Below are positions 15,369 through 22,188 of a stretch of 35,976 nucleotides of DNA, piece by piece. The translations under genes were made by a program, and so were the position numbers. Numbering within the stretch: the stretch's first letter is position 1; every line of letters starts with the position of its first letter. Under the pieces are notes generated by a model. The model worked only from the letters and a program-made list of their open reading frames with translations, was not told the DNA's origin and did no database searches. This DNA comes from a virus: positions 1 through 35,976 of IMG/VR virus record IMGVR_UViG_3300032118_000027. One strand, given 5' to 3'.

Positions 15369-16345
15369 AAGATATATTTGGAGAGAGTAAATCATTTAAG
15401 CCTTTTGAATATCCTTGGGCTTATGATATGTGGTTAGAACACGAAAAGATGCATTGGCTGAGCAGAGAAGTAGCTCTTCATGACGATGTGCGTGATTGGA
15501 ACAACAAGCTTAATAAAACAGATCAAAGCTTTCTCGGTAATACTTTCCTTCTGTTCACTCAAAGCGATATCGATGTAGCTGGTGGTTATATTAAAGACTA
15601 TCTACCTCATTTCAAACACCCTGAAATAAGAATGATGTTGTTAGGTTTCGCATCAAGAGAAGCCATACATATTGATGCATATTCATATTTGATTGAAACG
15701 CTGGGCAAACCTGATTCATTCTACAGTGAATTTTTAAATATTCCCGTAATGAAAGCCAAGCACGATTTCTTTGAGTTATTGGTGGACGGGTCTTCAGAGA
15801 AGAAAACATTACCACTTCAGATTGCCGGTATCAGTGCGTTTACTGAAGGTATGTTCTTATTCTCATCATTTGCGATGCTACTTAATTATCCACGCCAAGG
15901 TTTAATGAAAGGTATGGGTCAGATAGTGTCGTGGAGTGTGCTCGATGAACAGAAACATGTTGAAGGTTTAATTCAGATCTTTAGAGAGGTGATTACGGAA
16001 AACCCCAAACTTTGGACAGATGATATTAAGAGCGAAATCTACTCCACAGCTGAGATGATGACGGAACTTGAATGGGATTTCATCGATGAAGTGTATGGTG
16101 ATAAATTAGAAATTCGAGGGTTGCATAAATATGATTTGAAAATGTATATCAAATATATTGTGGATCGTCGGTTACTTGAAATGGGTTTACGTGCTATTCA
16201 TGGTGTAAAGGTTAATCCTCTTTTATGGATAGATGAAATGATTTCAAGTCAAAATCATGAAAACTTTTTTGAGAGTCGTGCCACAAGTTACGCAAAAGGT
16301 GCACTTTCAGGTTCTTGGGGCGATGTGTGGGGTAAATATGAATGA
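15359..16345 (+). CDS. nrdB: Ribonucleotide reductase small subunit, class I
   Basis: A 328-residue beta subunit that carries the di-iron tyrosyl radical. Ligand pattern: the Asp in SDIDVAGGYI; Glu, His and radical Tyr in the E-x-x-H-x-x-x-Y segment of REAIHIDAYSYL; Glu in FTEGMFLFSSF; Glu and His in LDEQKHVEG. ATG 15359 is inside the end of nrdA; an in-frame TTG at 15350 is less likely. The tyrosine is present, so this looks like a canonical Ia-type centre rather than a tyrosine-less Ic form. No thioredoxin or glutaredoxin gene is seen in the window, so host reductants probably recycle the enzyme. Confidence 0.95.
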   Translation: MSVKDIFGESKSFKPFEYPWAYDMWLEHEKMHWLSREVALHDDVRDWNNKLNKTDQSFLGNTFLLFTQSDIDVAGGYIKDYLPHFKHPEIRMMLLGFASREAIHIDAYSYLIETLGKPDSFYSEFLNIPVMKAKHDFFELLVDGSSEKKTLPLQIAGISAFTEGMFLFSSFAMLLNYPRQGLMKGMGQIVSWSVLDEQKHVEGLIQIFREVITENPKLWTDDIKSEIYSTAEMMTELEWDFIDEVYGDKLEIRGLHKYDLKMYIKYIVDRRLLEMGLRAIHGVKVNPLLWIDEMISSQNHENFFESRATSYAKGALSGSWGDVWGKYE

Positions 16346-16529
16346 TGATTTTACGGAAGCTTTAACAGCTTTTTTATACAGGCATCAAATTGGGCATTAC
16401 GCTTGCATAGATACGACTAGACTGGCTGTCCATTTAATCGAAGAAATTGAAAAAGTGAAGCAAGAACGGCTGTACGGTAAGTTGAGTAAAGTGCTTAATT
16501 TAGCCTATGAGACAATTGGATACGAATAA
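16338..16529 (+). CDS. Hypothetical protein, 63 aa
   Basis: A 63-residue helical protein; ATG 16338 overlaps the nrdB stop by eight bases. It contains LIEEIEKVKQERLYGKLSKV, a likely surface helix, with histidine and cysteine in the middle (RHQIGHYACIDTTR). The frame is open further upstream inside nrdB, but ATG 16338 best fits the compact layout. No family recognised. Confidence 0.55.
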   Translation: MNDDFTEALTAFLYRHQIGHYACIDTTRLAVHLIEEIEKVKQERLYGKLSKVLNLAYETIGYE

Positions 16530-16702
16530 TGCAAATATATCTAGTCGGAAATTCAAAACAAAGAAGAACGCAGTTGAGAGTTTTAAAAAGAAAGTATCAA
16601 TATGTTGAACAGAATGAGTGGTATAAGGCTGCATACGAGTGTTATGGCCTCTTATATGAAGATGGACATTCGATTCCAGCTTTAATTTCATTAACCCATT
16701 AG
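16529..16702 (+). CDS. Small basic hypothetical protein, 57 aa
   Basis: A 57-residue frame that shares one base with the previous stop (TAATG) and ends seven bases before the ligase gene. A basic N-terminal half (SKQRRTQLRVLKRKYQ) is followed by a tyrosine-rich helix (EWYKAAYECYGLLYEDG). It is too short for confident assignment; context suggests a small accessory protein of the nucleotide/ligase operon. Confidence 0.5.
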   Translation: MQIYLVGNSKQRRTQLRVLKRKYQYVEQNEWYKAAYECYGLLYEDGHSIPALISLTH

Positions 16703-16709
16703 AGGCAAT

Positions 16710-18023
16710 ATGAACAGTACAGAAATATTAGAAGCATTACAATTCATCGCAGATGACAGTAGTAAAATCAATAAGTCTAAATACCTAAAAAACTTTCTTG
16801 AAGATGCGGAGTTTAGAAGAGTAATTTGTTTGGCTTACGATCCATTTGTAACATTCGGTATTAAAGAAACAGCTAAGCCATTTGCTCTGGGTGTTCCTTT
16901 AGATTTCACGGAGCAAACATTCTCGTTGTTTCACGATCTCTCGACAAGAACGTTGTCGGGAAATGCCGCCAAAGATGCTGTGTTCAATCATATAATTTAC
17001 CTAAATGTACCTTCCCAAGTCTTATTTCAGATGATTCTAAATAAGAACCTTGGAGCTGGTTTCGATGTGAAAAGCATCAACAAAGCCATGCCTGGATTGG
17101 TGCCTCATTTCGCTTACATGCGTTGCTCCTTGCCCAAGGAAGTTAAATTGGAAACTTGGGATTGGGCGGGCGGTATATTCTCTCAAGAAAAGATGGACGG
17201 TCTATTTATTAATGTGACCACAACCAAAGGTGCTGTATCATTTCATACGAGGAAAGGTCAAGAGTTTCCAAAAGAAGAGTTGTTTGAGCTATCTGAAGAC
17301 TTCATATCTCTGGGCTTTCATGGACATCAATACCACGGAGAAATGCTGGTCAGGCGTGACGGTAAATTGCTTTCGAGAAAAGAGGGTAATGGTATATTGA
17401 ACAGTATTTTGAAAGGCGGTAAATTCAAAGAAGGTGATGAAGCTGTTATCGTGGTTTGGGATTGCATAAAGTTGTCGACGTTGACGGGTGACGTTGATGA
17501 GCCGTACAGTACGAGATTTATCAAATGCAGATCGGCGTTGAGACAATCCGATTTAATTAGTGCAGTCAAATATAAGATGTGCTACTCAATTCAAGAGTCT
17601 CAAGAGCATTTTGACCTGATGCGGAAATTGGGTAAAGAAGGCACAGTGGTTAAAGAATTTAACGGCTACTGGAAAGATGGTACTTCGAAATCTCAAGTTA
17701 AAATGAAAGATACTAAATACTCGGATCTCAGAGTGATTTCAAAACTGAATGGCACGGGGAAGAATGTGTCCACATTCGGTTCTCTGTATTGTATTTCGGA
17801 AGACGGCAAGTTGGGAGTGACCGTCTCGGGTTTCACCGACGAACAACGAGGTTGTATTTTCGACGAATGGGAAGATTGGAAGAATTGCATAGTCACCGTA
17901 GCTTTCAATGAAGTAATAACCAGTGTCAAGAGTGAAACGTACTCGATGTTCCTACCTAGATTCATTGAGCGACGCTATGACTTGACTGAAGCTGACATGA
18001 TCGAAAGAATACTTATGATGTAA
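16710..18023 (+). CDS. ATP-dependent DNA ligase
   Basis: A 437-residue ligase with a GAGGCA site upstream. Nucleotidyltransferase motifs: I, EKMDGLF with the adenylated Lys161; Ia-like segment FHTRKGQEF; III, HGEMLVRRDGK; IV, EGTVVKEF; V, SQVKMKDTKYSDL. The C-terminal OB-fold region (about 340-437) includes VTVSGFTDEQRG. It is somewhat longer than T7 gp1.3 (359 residues), with an extra helical N-terminal region of about 120 residues before motif I. It seals nicks left after primer removal on the lagging strand. A strong terminator follows at once, ending the replication operon. Confidence 0.95.
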   Translation: MNSTEILEALQFIADDSSKINKSKYLKNFLEDAEFRRVICLAYDPFVTFGIKETAKPFALGVPLDFTEQTFSLFHDLSTRTLSGNAAKDAVFNHIIYLNVPSQVLFQMILNKNLGAGFDVKSINKAMPGLVPHFAYMRCSLPKEVKLETWDWAGGIFSQEKMDGLFINVTTTKGAVSFHTRKGQEFPKEELFELSEDFISLGFHGHQYHGEMLVRRDGKLLSRKEGNGILNSILKGGKFKEGDEAVIVVWDCIKLSTLTGDVDEPYSTRFIKCRSALRQSDLISAVKYKMCYSIQESQEHFDLMRKLGKEGTVVKEFNGYWKDGTSKSQVKMKDTKYSDLRVISKLNGTGKNVSTFGSLYCISEDGKLGVTVSGFTDEQRGCIFDEWEDWKNCIVTVAFNEVITSVKSETYSMFLPRFIERRYDLTEADMIERILMM

Positions 18024-18027
18024 CTTA

Positions 18028-18052
18028 AGCCCTCTTCGGAGGGCTCTTTTTA
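18028..18052 (+). terminator. Terminator after DNA ligase (UUCG loop)
   Basis: A 7-bp stem, AGCCCTC (18028-18034) with GAGGGCT (18039-18045), TTCG tetraloop, then CTTTTTATT. It is a compact and typical intrinsic terminator, four bases after the ligase stop. Confidence 0.9.
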
Positions 18053-18061
18053 TTGGAGACA

Positions 18062-18109
18062 ATGCTGCAAGCATTTATAGATAGAATAGCAAAAATCGAA
18101 AAACTTTAA
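18062..18109 (+). CDS. Possible 15-aa peptide
   Basis: A very short frame (MLQAFIDRIAKIEKL) with a GGAGAC site six bases before its ATG. It is an amphipathic helix in outline. It follows the ligase terminator and precedes the next block of small genes. Reported only because of the good ribosome site; it may be chance. Confidence 0.25.
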   Translation: MLQAFIDRIAKIEKL

Positions 18110-18126
18110 CTGTTGGGGCGATTATT

Positions 18127-18357
18127 ATGAAAGAGACAATACAATTTAAAGGTACAGAATTGATCGTGGATTACGATTATGTCGCTGCGTTTTCAGGATC
18201 TCAATTCGATCCTCCGCATTCGGATTCGGTTGAGATAAATGAGATAAAGCTGGGAGATTCGAAAGTGGATCTGATTGAGCTTTTGGAGGATTACTTGGGT
18301 GACATCGAGATTGCCATCTTTGAAACTCGTTCAGATTGGATGGGAATGCAACCATGA
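18127..18357 (+). CDS. Acidic hypothetical protein, 76 aa
   Basis: A 76-residue acidic protein, the first of a run of short overlapping genes. A GGGGCG sequence ten bases upstream may be the ribosome site. It begins with two strands (TIQFKGTELIVDYDYV) and has an acidic helix (SKVDLIELLEDYLGDIEIAIF). It shares with the next gene a start in which a short strand and a V/D-Y motif alternate (ELIVDYDY and TVVVDGYDVECEYE), so the two may be distant paralogues. Function unknown. Confidence 0.6.
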   Translation: MKETIQFKGTELIVDYDYVAAFSGSQFDPPHSDSVEINEIKLGDSKVDLIELLEDYLGDIEIAIFETRSDWMGMQP

Positions 18358-18557
18358 GTGAATATCGAACAACGGTAGTGGTTGATGGTTATGATGTTGA
18401 ATGTGAATATGAGACAATTCATTATGAATGGCCTTATTATGAAGTTAATATTTTCAGGATGGATAATAAACAATATCACGAATTTCCCGAAAGCACGCTC
18501 AGAGATGTGAGAGAGCAAATTAAAAATGGTATATCGGACTTAGCATATGAAAATTAG
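18354..18557 (+). CDS. Hypothetical protein, 67 aa
   Basis: A 67-residue protein whose ATG overlaps the previous stop by four bases (ATGA). It starts with strands (YRTTVVVDGYDVECEYETI), is rich in tyrosine and acidic residues, and ends in a helix (STLRDVREQIKNGISDLAYE). Such a beta-then-helix outline recalls small phage proteins that bind host factors, but no family is recognised. It overlaps the next gene by 11 bases. Confidence 0.6.
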   Translation: MSEYRTTVVVDGYDVECEYETIHYEWPYYEVNIFRMDNKQYHEFPESTLRDVREQIKNGISDLAYEN

Positions 18558-18747
18558 ATTTATAACTGAAGATGTAAAAGAAATAAAACACAGGGTGATC
18601 GACATTATCTTAACGGCGAATCAATATGATCAATTGGATTTAGGGAGGTACGAAAAGATAAGCAGTATCCGGCTAATACCTAATGATGTTAGAGAGGCCG
18701 TCTGCGCAACGTCGGATCACCCCATCACTCCTTTAATGGACAACTAA
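18547..18747 (+). CDS. Hypothetical protein, 66 aa
   Basis: A 66-residue protein starting inside the end of the previous gene (CATATGAAAATTAG). It has alternating strands and helices (KIRFITEDVKEIKHRVIDII, then SSIRLIPNDVREAV), possibly a small alpha/beta fold. It ends 55 bases before the next ATG; that gap includes a GGAG ribosome site for the following gene. Function unknown. Confidence 0.55.
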   Translation: MKIRFITEDVKEIKHRVIDIILTANQYDQLDLGRYEKISSIRLIPNDVREAVCATSDHPITPLMDN

Positions 18748-18802
18748 AAACGTGGCGAGAGCCTGTGGCTACGGTCACAGGTTTCACACCTTGGAGATAG
18801 AA

Positions 18803-18973
18803 ATGGACTACAAAAAAGGGATGAAATTCAAAGCGAAGGTAACACATGAAGTAATTATGTTAGTTGGAAAGAAAGGAGATTGGTGGAATATTATACGTGT
18901 AGATGGAAAAAAGAAAACCCACAAGCTATCTAGACAAACACTCAGGAGAGGTTATGAGAGAACTGAGCAATGA
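18803..18973 (+). CDS. Small basic, SH3-like hypothetical protein
   Basis: A 56-residue, lysine-rich protein. ATG 18803 follows TTGGAGATAGA; an upstream GTG at 18752 in frame is less likely. Short strands (MKFKAKVTHEVIMLVGKKGD, then WWNIIRVDG) suggest a small beta-barrel of SH3 or KOW type, often nucleic-acid-binding. It overlaps the next gene by 20 bases. Function unknown. Confidence 0.55.
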   Translation: MDYKKGMKFKAKVTHEVIMLVGKKGDWWNIIRVDGKKKTHKLSRQTLRRGYERTEQ

Positions 18974-19331
18974 TGAATGCCATGAATTGTTTTTGAATAA
19001 TTCATTGGGACTTTACGATACAATACGTTTAATATATAAGGAAGGTTATGATGAAAGAAGTGAAGAGTTGGATGCAAACATTGACGGAACTGAAAGCGAC
19101 GTTGAAAGCGGAAGCACCGAAGACAGTCCCATCGAAGAGACAGTTAAAACGACAACAATGGAAAAATTGAATGAAAAGGAGGTTTCTGGATTACTACATG
19201 TCGATAGCGCAACTATCAGCGGAGATGTCGTATGCGAAGAAGTTGAAGGTGGGGGCGATAATCGTGAAGGATCAGAAGATCATATCGATGAGCTGGAATG
19301 GGACACCACCGGGTTGGGACAACAATTGTGA
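18954..19331 (+). CDS. Hypothetical protein; only the first ~35 residues look real
   Basis: A 125-residue frame with a good GGAGAGG site before ATG 18954. Residues 1-35 (ELSNDECHELFLNNSLGLYD and the helix after it) look like a normal small protein. The rest becomes an acidic, low-complexity stretch that overlaps both the basic 19048-19170 frame and the first 161 bases of the dCMP deaminase, and is probably the shadow of those genes. Either the true product is short and continues by a frameshift into the 19048 frame, or the overlap is real but extreme. Confidence 0.35.
   Translation: MRELSNDECHELFLNNSLGLYDTIRLIYKEGYDERSEELDANIDGTESDVESGSTEDSPIEETVKTTTMEKLNEKEVSGLLHVDSATISGDVVCEEVEGGGDNREGSEDHIDELEWDTTGLGQQL
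19048..19170 (+). CDS. Small basic protein, 39-40 aa
   Basis: ATG at 19048 or 19051 follows GGAAGG, and the frame ends in TGA directly before the deaminase ATG (TGAATG). The product is strongly basic (LKATLKAEAPKTVPSKRQLK, then RQQWKN) and helical, resembling a small nucleic-acid-binding protein. Its ribosome site and its exact junction with the next gene support it over the overlapping acidic frame. No family recognised. Confidence 0.5.
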   Translation: MMKEVKSWMQTLTELKATLKAEAPKTVPSKRQLKRQQWKN

Positions 19332-19671
19332 GGATAAGGAATGGACACCCGAAGGGCCTTTTTATTTTGAAGTTGATTATCCTTTCGTGGAGTACTCAGA
19401 CGATGATACTGATGCGGCTATAGGTAGGTACAGGCACAAAACAAAGCCCGAAGTAATTCACGCGGAGTCTCACGCCATTACCAAGTTGGCTCGAGGTGCT
19501 GAATCATCGGAGGGCGCGATCATGTTCTGCACTCACTCACCTTGTGTGGATTGTGCAAAATTGATATCTCAAGCGGGAATTCAAACGCTGTATTACAAAG
19601 AACCATTTAAGAACCTTGATGGGCTTAATTTATTAATTACGATAGGCGTTACTGTGGAGATATTAACATGA
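19171..19671 (+). CDS. Deoxycytidylate (dCMP) deaminase
   Basis: A 166-residue zinc-dependent deaminase that turns dCMP into dUMP, the substrate for thymidylate synthesis. Motifs: VGAIIVKDQKIISMSWNGTP, the zinc/catalytic HAESHAI (His-Ala-Glu), and SPCVDCAKLI, the PCxxC zinc ligands. Between them, residues about 56-90 form an acidic and aromatic insert, as in T4-type dCMP deaminases (193 residues). The start is fixed by TGA-ATG contact with the previous gene. It completes, with NrdA/NrdB and MazG, a nucleotide-pool set; no thymidylate synthase was seen in this window. Confidence 0.9.
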   Translation: MKRRFLDYYMSIAQLSAEMSYAKKLKVGAIIVKDQKIISMSWNGTPPGWDNNCEDKEWTPEGPFYFEVDYPFVEYSDDDTDAAIGRYRHKTKPEVIHAESHAITKLARGAESSEGAIMFCTHSPCVDCAKLISQAGIQTLYYKEPFKNLDGLNLLITIGVTVEILT

Positions 19672-19847
19672 ATACACCAATAACGATGAGTTTAAGAGAT
19701 TGGTTCGCAAGTATGGCTATGCAGGGTTTATTAGCTTCTGATGTAAACACACATTGGGACGCTGACGAAATTGCAGATTTAGCCTACAAACAGGCAGATG
19801 AAATGATCAAAGAAAGACATAGGGATCGTTCAAATGGACAAATGTAG
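19668..19847 (+). CDS. Small helical phage protein with AYxxADE motif, second copy
   Basis: A 59-residue protein overlapping the deaminase stop by four bases. It has the pattern SLRDWFASMAMQGLLASD, then IADLAYKQADEMIKER, typical of a short tailed-phage family, and matches the outline of the protein at 5625 (FAYKLADEILKQ). The two are plausible paralogues, though diverged. Its function in any phage is not known to me. It overlaps the next gene by 14 bases. Confidence 0.7.
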   Translation: MNTPITMSLRDWFASMAMQGLLASDVNTHWDADEIADLAYKQADEMIKERHRDRSNGQM

Positions 19848-19998
19848 TTTTTGTAGTGAAGATAAAGTGGAAGGTGTGACGCATGTGAAGGCGGGTGACC
19901 TTGCCATATGTCGTCATTGTATAGTGAAATCGAAACAACTGATACGTGCCACAAAGTTCGTCAATATGAAAATTCTGAATATACGGGAACCTTTATGA
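19834..19998 (+). CDS. ClpX-type zinc-finger mini-protein
   Basis: A 54-residue protein with two CxxC pairs: CSFC at residues 4-7 and CRHC at 26-29, separated by a segment with AGDLAI. The order C-S-F-C, then A-G-x-x-x-I-C-x-x-C-I, is that of the ClpX N-terminal zinc-binding domain (Pfam zf-C4_ClpX type), which in ClpX binds adaptors and substrates. No ATPase domain follows, so this is a free-standing domain. It could bind host ClpXP adaptors or nucleic acid; both are inference. It overlaps both neighbours. Confidence 0.65.
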   Translation: MDKCSFCSEDKVEGVTHVKAGDLAICRHCIVKSKQLIRATKFVNMKILNIREPL

Positions 19999-20525
19999 GT
20001 GAAGAAAGAGAGTTATTGGAACGTTTATACGACTGGGATAGTGCCCCAGTCATTTGCGAACTTAATGGGTATAAATGGGTCTTAGGCCCAGAACATGAAA
20101 AAAAATTGAACTGGCAAGATGCCGTCGAATGGTGTCACTCGGTAGGCGGTGAATTGCCACCTAGAGACGTTTTGTTGCAAGCTTATTTTAAGTTGGAGCT
20201 AAAAAGTAGGTTCGCTAGTAACGACTACTGGAGTTTTTTGGAGAACAATAGCAACAACGCGTGGTACCAGAACTTCAACAATGACAACCAGTACAACAAT
20301 AAGAAATACACATTGCCTGTTAGGGCAGTGAGGGTTTATAAAATATTGGCTGACACTAAAGAACTACTCGCCCAACCTGAACTACAAAAACGTGAGCCTG
20401 TGAGTGATGAAGAGCTCAATATATCAACTCAAGGCATGTCTGAGTTTAGCAGTGATATGTTCAAAGCCGGTTTCAGGTCGGCCGAACGGTATTATTTAGA
20501 ATTAATAAGCGGAGAGATAGAATGA
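19995..20525 (+). CDS. DUF1566/C-type-lectin-like protein with asparagine-rich loop
   Basis: A 176-residue protein starting at ATG 19995, overlapping the zinc-finger stop. Residues about 25-117 follow the DUF1566/Lcl pattern of a C-type-lectin fold: LNWQDAVEWCHSVGGELPPR, YWSFLE, NAWYQNF and VRAVRVYK. Residues 82-104 are unusually rich in Asn encoded by AAC and AAT, as in the variable regions of diversity-generating retroelements. No reverse transcriptase or second template copy was seen, so retargeting is not claimed. A helical C-terminal part (residues 117-176) is of unknown role. It may be a ligand-binding or virion-associated protein. Confidence 0.7.
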   Translation: MSEERELLERLYDWDSAPVICELNGYKWVLGPEHEKKLNWQDAVEWCHSVGGELPPRDVLLQAYFKLELKSRFASNDYWSFLENNSNNAWYQNFNNDNQYNNKKYTLPVRAVRVYKILADTKELLAQPELQKREPVSDEELNISTQGMSEFSSDMFKAGFRSAERYYLELISGEIE

Positions 20526-20692
20526 ATGAAGCATTTAAAAAAGAATTGAAAAGGAACGCAGATATAAGTTTTGAATATCATAAGAGTTCAGATCTATACA
20601 AAGTATCCGGAGAGAAAATAATTATTTCAGATAAAAACTTTGTCGTGTTGGCGGAGGTAGAGGGCTATTGCATGGACGCGAGTAATTTATGA
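20522..20692 (+). CDS. Hypothetical protein, 56 aa
   Basis: A 56-residue protein starting within the previous stop (ATGA). It has a basic helical start (NEAFKKELKRNADISFEYHK) followed by three probable strands (LYKVSG, KIIISD, FVVLAEVEGY), suggesting a small mixed fold. It overlaps the next ATG by four bases. No family recognised. Confidence 0.6.
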   Translation: MNEAFKKELKRNADISFEYHKSSDLYKVSGEKIIISDKNFVVLAEVEGYCMDASNL

Positions 20693-20859
20693 GTGACGGT
20701 GGAAAGGGTTCTAAAAGAATACCGTCTCAGGTTTCACGCCAACAGGTCTCGGATAACTGGGATCTGATATGGGGTAAGAAAGCTGAGCCGATCAACAACG
20801 ATACAGTGTCGGAAAATGAATCTTATGAGCAATACAAGGTGAGTGATAATGATAAATGA
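20689..20859 (+). CDS. Small phage protein of the GGKGS...WDxIxGKK type
   Basis: A 56-residue protein beginning MSDGGKGSKRIPSQVSRQQV and continuing SDNWDLIWGKK. Short proteins with a glycine/serine-rich basic start and a W-D-x-I-x-G-K motif are widespread in T7-like and other podoviruses, without known function. The tail is acidic and probably disordered. Coupled by overlaps to both neighbours. Confidence 0.65.
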   Translation: MSDGGKGSKRIPSQVSRQQVSDNWDLIWGKKAEPINNDTVSENESYEQYKVSDNDK

Positions 20860-21199
20860 GTGCACGGCGAGTGATCTCGCATTTATGATCGGAGAATTTA
20901 ATGATTATTTCGTTGGAGCGTATGAATCCCAAGAAGCAATCAGTGAAACTGAATTCGGTATTGCTGAGGGAGTTTATAATGACTATAAAGAATACTGTGA
21001 ACAAAATCAGATTGTGTGGGATTATGAGTTCAAGTTAAATAATTCAGAGTACATGAAAAAGATCTTCAAGAAAGCCCTCTCTCGAATTTTGGGACAACCT
21101 GAGTCTCCGAACCTGGAAGAGGAAATTCAGTACGCAGAAGAGAATCCTGATGCCAACTCGACCGCGTGGCTCACACCCGTGCCACCGCTCACCAATTGA
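20849..21199 (+). CDS. Acidic hypothetical protein, 116 aa
   Basis: A 116-residue acidic protein; ATG 20849 overlaps the previous gene by 11 bases, with AAGGTGAG upstream. It has helices in residues 5-75 (SDLAFMIGEFNDYFVGAYES, then YNDYKEYCEQN) and a proline-rich end (TAWLTPVPPLTN). It is the last gene before the second phage promoter, whose element starts two bases after its stop. Function unknown. Confidence 0.6.
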   Translation: MINECTASDLAFMIGEFNDYFVGAYESQEAISETEFGIAEGVYNDYKEYCEQNQIVWDYEFKLNNSEYMKKIFKKALSRILGQPESPNLEEEIQYAEENPDANSTAWLTPVPPLTN

Positions 21200-21200
21200 A

Positions 21201-21217
21201 CCCGTTAAATTAACCCT
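21201..21217 (+). promoter_or_regulatory. Candidate phage RNA polymerase promoter, copy 2
   Basis: The same 17 bases as copies 1 and 3 (CCCGTTAAATTAACCCT). The leader from here to the ATG at 21366 is about 150 bases and includes a CCGTAT/ATACGG hairpin near 21249-21268. The gene that follows has its own terminator. Confidence 0.7.
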
Positions 21218-21365
21218 CAAGAAAAAATGAGGACGAAATTTGAACGTTACCGTATGCGGAAAATACGGCATCTTATCTGATAACCATAAAAAGTTATTAT
21301 AATTAAATGTGACTTTCTCAATGGAGGATAACCTAATCATATCAAACATAATTTAAGGATTCAAA

Positions 21366-21935
21366 ATGTCATTAGAAATCAGCCAAGTCTTTTCAGTAAA
21401 CGGTATCAACTTTGAAACTAAAGCTGAAGCACTAGATTACATACGTCGTCCAAAGATCTCTGAAGCTTTAACAGCTTTAACAGGTCAGGGTAATGAAGAA
21501 CTTGTAGTATGGCTATTGGACAATCAAGAAAGCGTTGAGACTGCTTTCGAGAGCGGCACGGTCAAACGTGTCACAAAGGCTGAAAATGCCAAATTGATTA
21601 AGGCTTTGGATGCGATCGTTGCATCAGGTAATAAAGACTTCTCATTCATTATTGAGAATGTTGATGCAGTTAAAGATTCATTCAGATGGCCTTCGGTCAA
21701 AAGAATGACGGATGAAGAAAAGAGTCTCACCGCACGTAACACATTGATCGCAGCTTCGGGTAACGAAGAACTTGCGGACTGGGTTATCACAAACAAAACT
21801 GCCGTGATTGAAGCATATCAAGCGGGTATTGTTAAACGTGAGGTGAGTAAGAATGCTTCAGACGCATTAGCTGCTTATCAAGCTAAGAAGAAAGCAGAAA
21901 AAGAAGCAGCTTTAGTATTAACTAAAAAAGCTTAA
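21366..21935 (+). CDS. Three-repeat protein with its own promoter and terminator
   Basis: A 189-residue protein with an AAGGA ribosome site. It contains three related units of about 40-45 residues, each with the order A-x-x-G-N-(E/K)-(E/D)-(L/F), a tryptophan or aromatic, an N-x-x-x-V or similar helix, and ending V-K-R: near residues 33-69, 77-116 and 122-158. The C-terminus is a lysine/alanine-rich helix. No known family was recognised. A candidate phage promoter 150 bases upstream and a terminator 63 bases downstream make a one-gene unit, like SSB, so high expression is likely. It could be a scaffold, a host-factor binder or a DNA-associated protein. Confidence 0.75.
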   Translation: MSLEISQVFSVNGINFETKAEALDYIRRPKISEALTALTGQGNEELVVWLLDNQESVETAFESGTVKRVTKAENAKLIKALDAIVASGNKDFSFIIENVDAVKDSFRWPSVKRMTDEEKSLTARNTLIAASGNEELADWVITNKTAVIEAYQAGIVKREVSKNASDALAAYQAKKKAEKEAALVLTKKA

Positions 21936-21997
21936 AGAAATAAGACCTGAGCAATTCGAGCCTCTCACTCGTATGTCCTTAAACTGCTCACCCAATT

Positions 21998-22020
21998 CCT
22001 CACACAAGTGGGGATTTTTT
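21998..22020 (+). terminator. Terminator after the three-repeat protein
   Basis: CCTCAC (21998-22003) pairs with GTGGGG (22008-22013), with one G.U pair and an ACAA loop, followed by ATTTTTTT. It is a short but clear intrinsic terminator. Confidence 0.75.
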
Positions 22021-22044
22021 TATGACTTGAACAAGGTGTTAAAA

Positions 22045-22188
22045 ATGAAAAAGTTTAAAATATTTGAAGCTGCAACGTACATCGCATTGGAAGAGATCGT
22101 TAATTATCATCTCAGCTTTGGCTGGGAGATTCAGGGTAGTGTTTGTTTCTTTCAAGACAAATACACCATTGCGATGGTGAAGTCATGA
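22045..22188 (+). CDS. Small hypothetical protein, 47 aa
   Basis: A 47-residue protein; ATG 22045 follows CAAGGTG at good distance. An in-frame ATG at 21973 lies ahead of the terminator and is rejected as the start. It begins with a basic strand and helix (KKFKIFEAATYIALEEIVNY) and includes a GWEIQGSVCFF segment, resembling the short phage proteins of DUF1737 type in outline only. It overlaps the next start by four bases. Confidence 0.5.
   Translation: MKKFKIFEAATYIALEEIVNYHLSFGWEIQGSVCFFQDKYTIAMVKS

Noticed and set aside
19995-20525. A complete diversity-generating retroelement
   Set aside because: No reverse transcriptase and no second copy of the asparagine-rich stretch were seen in the window.
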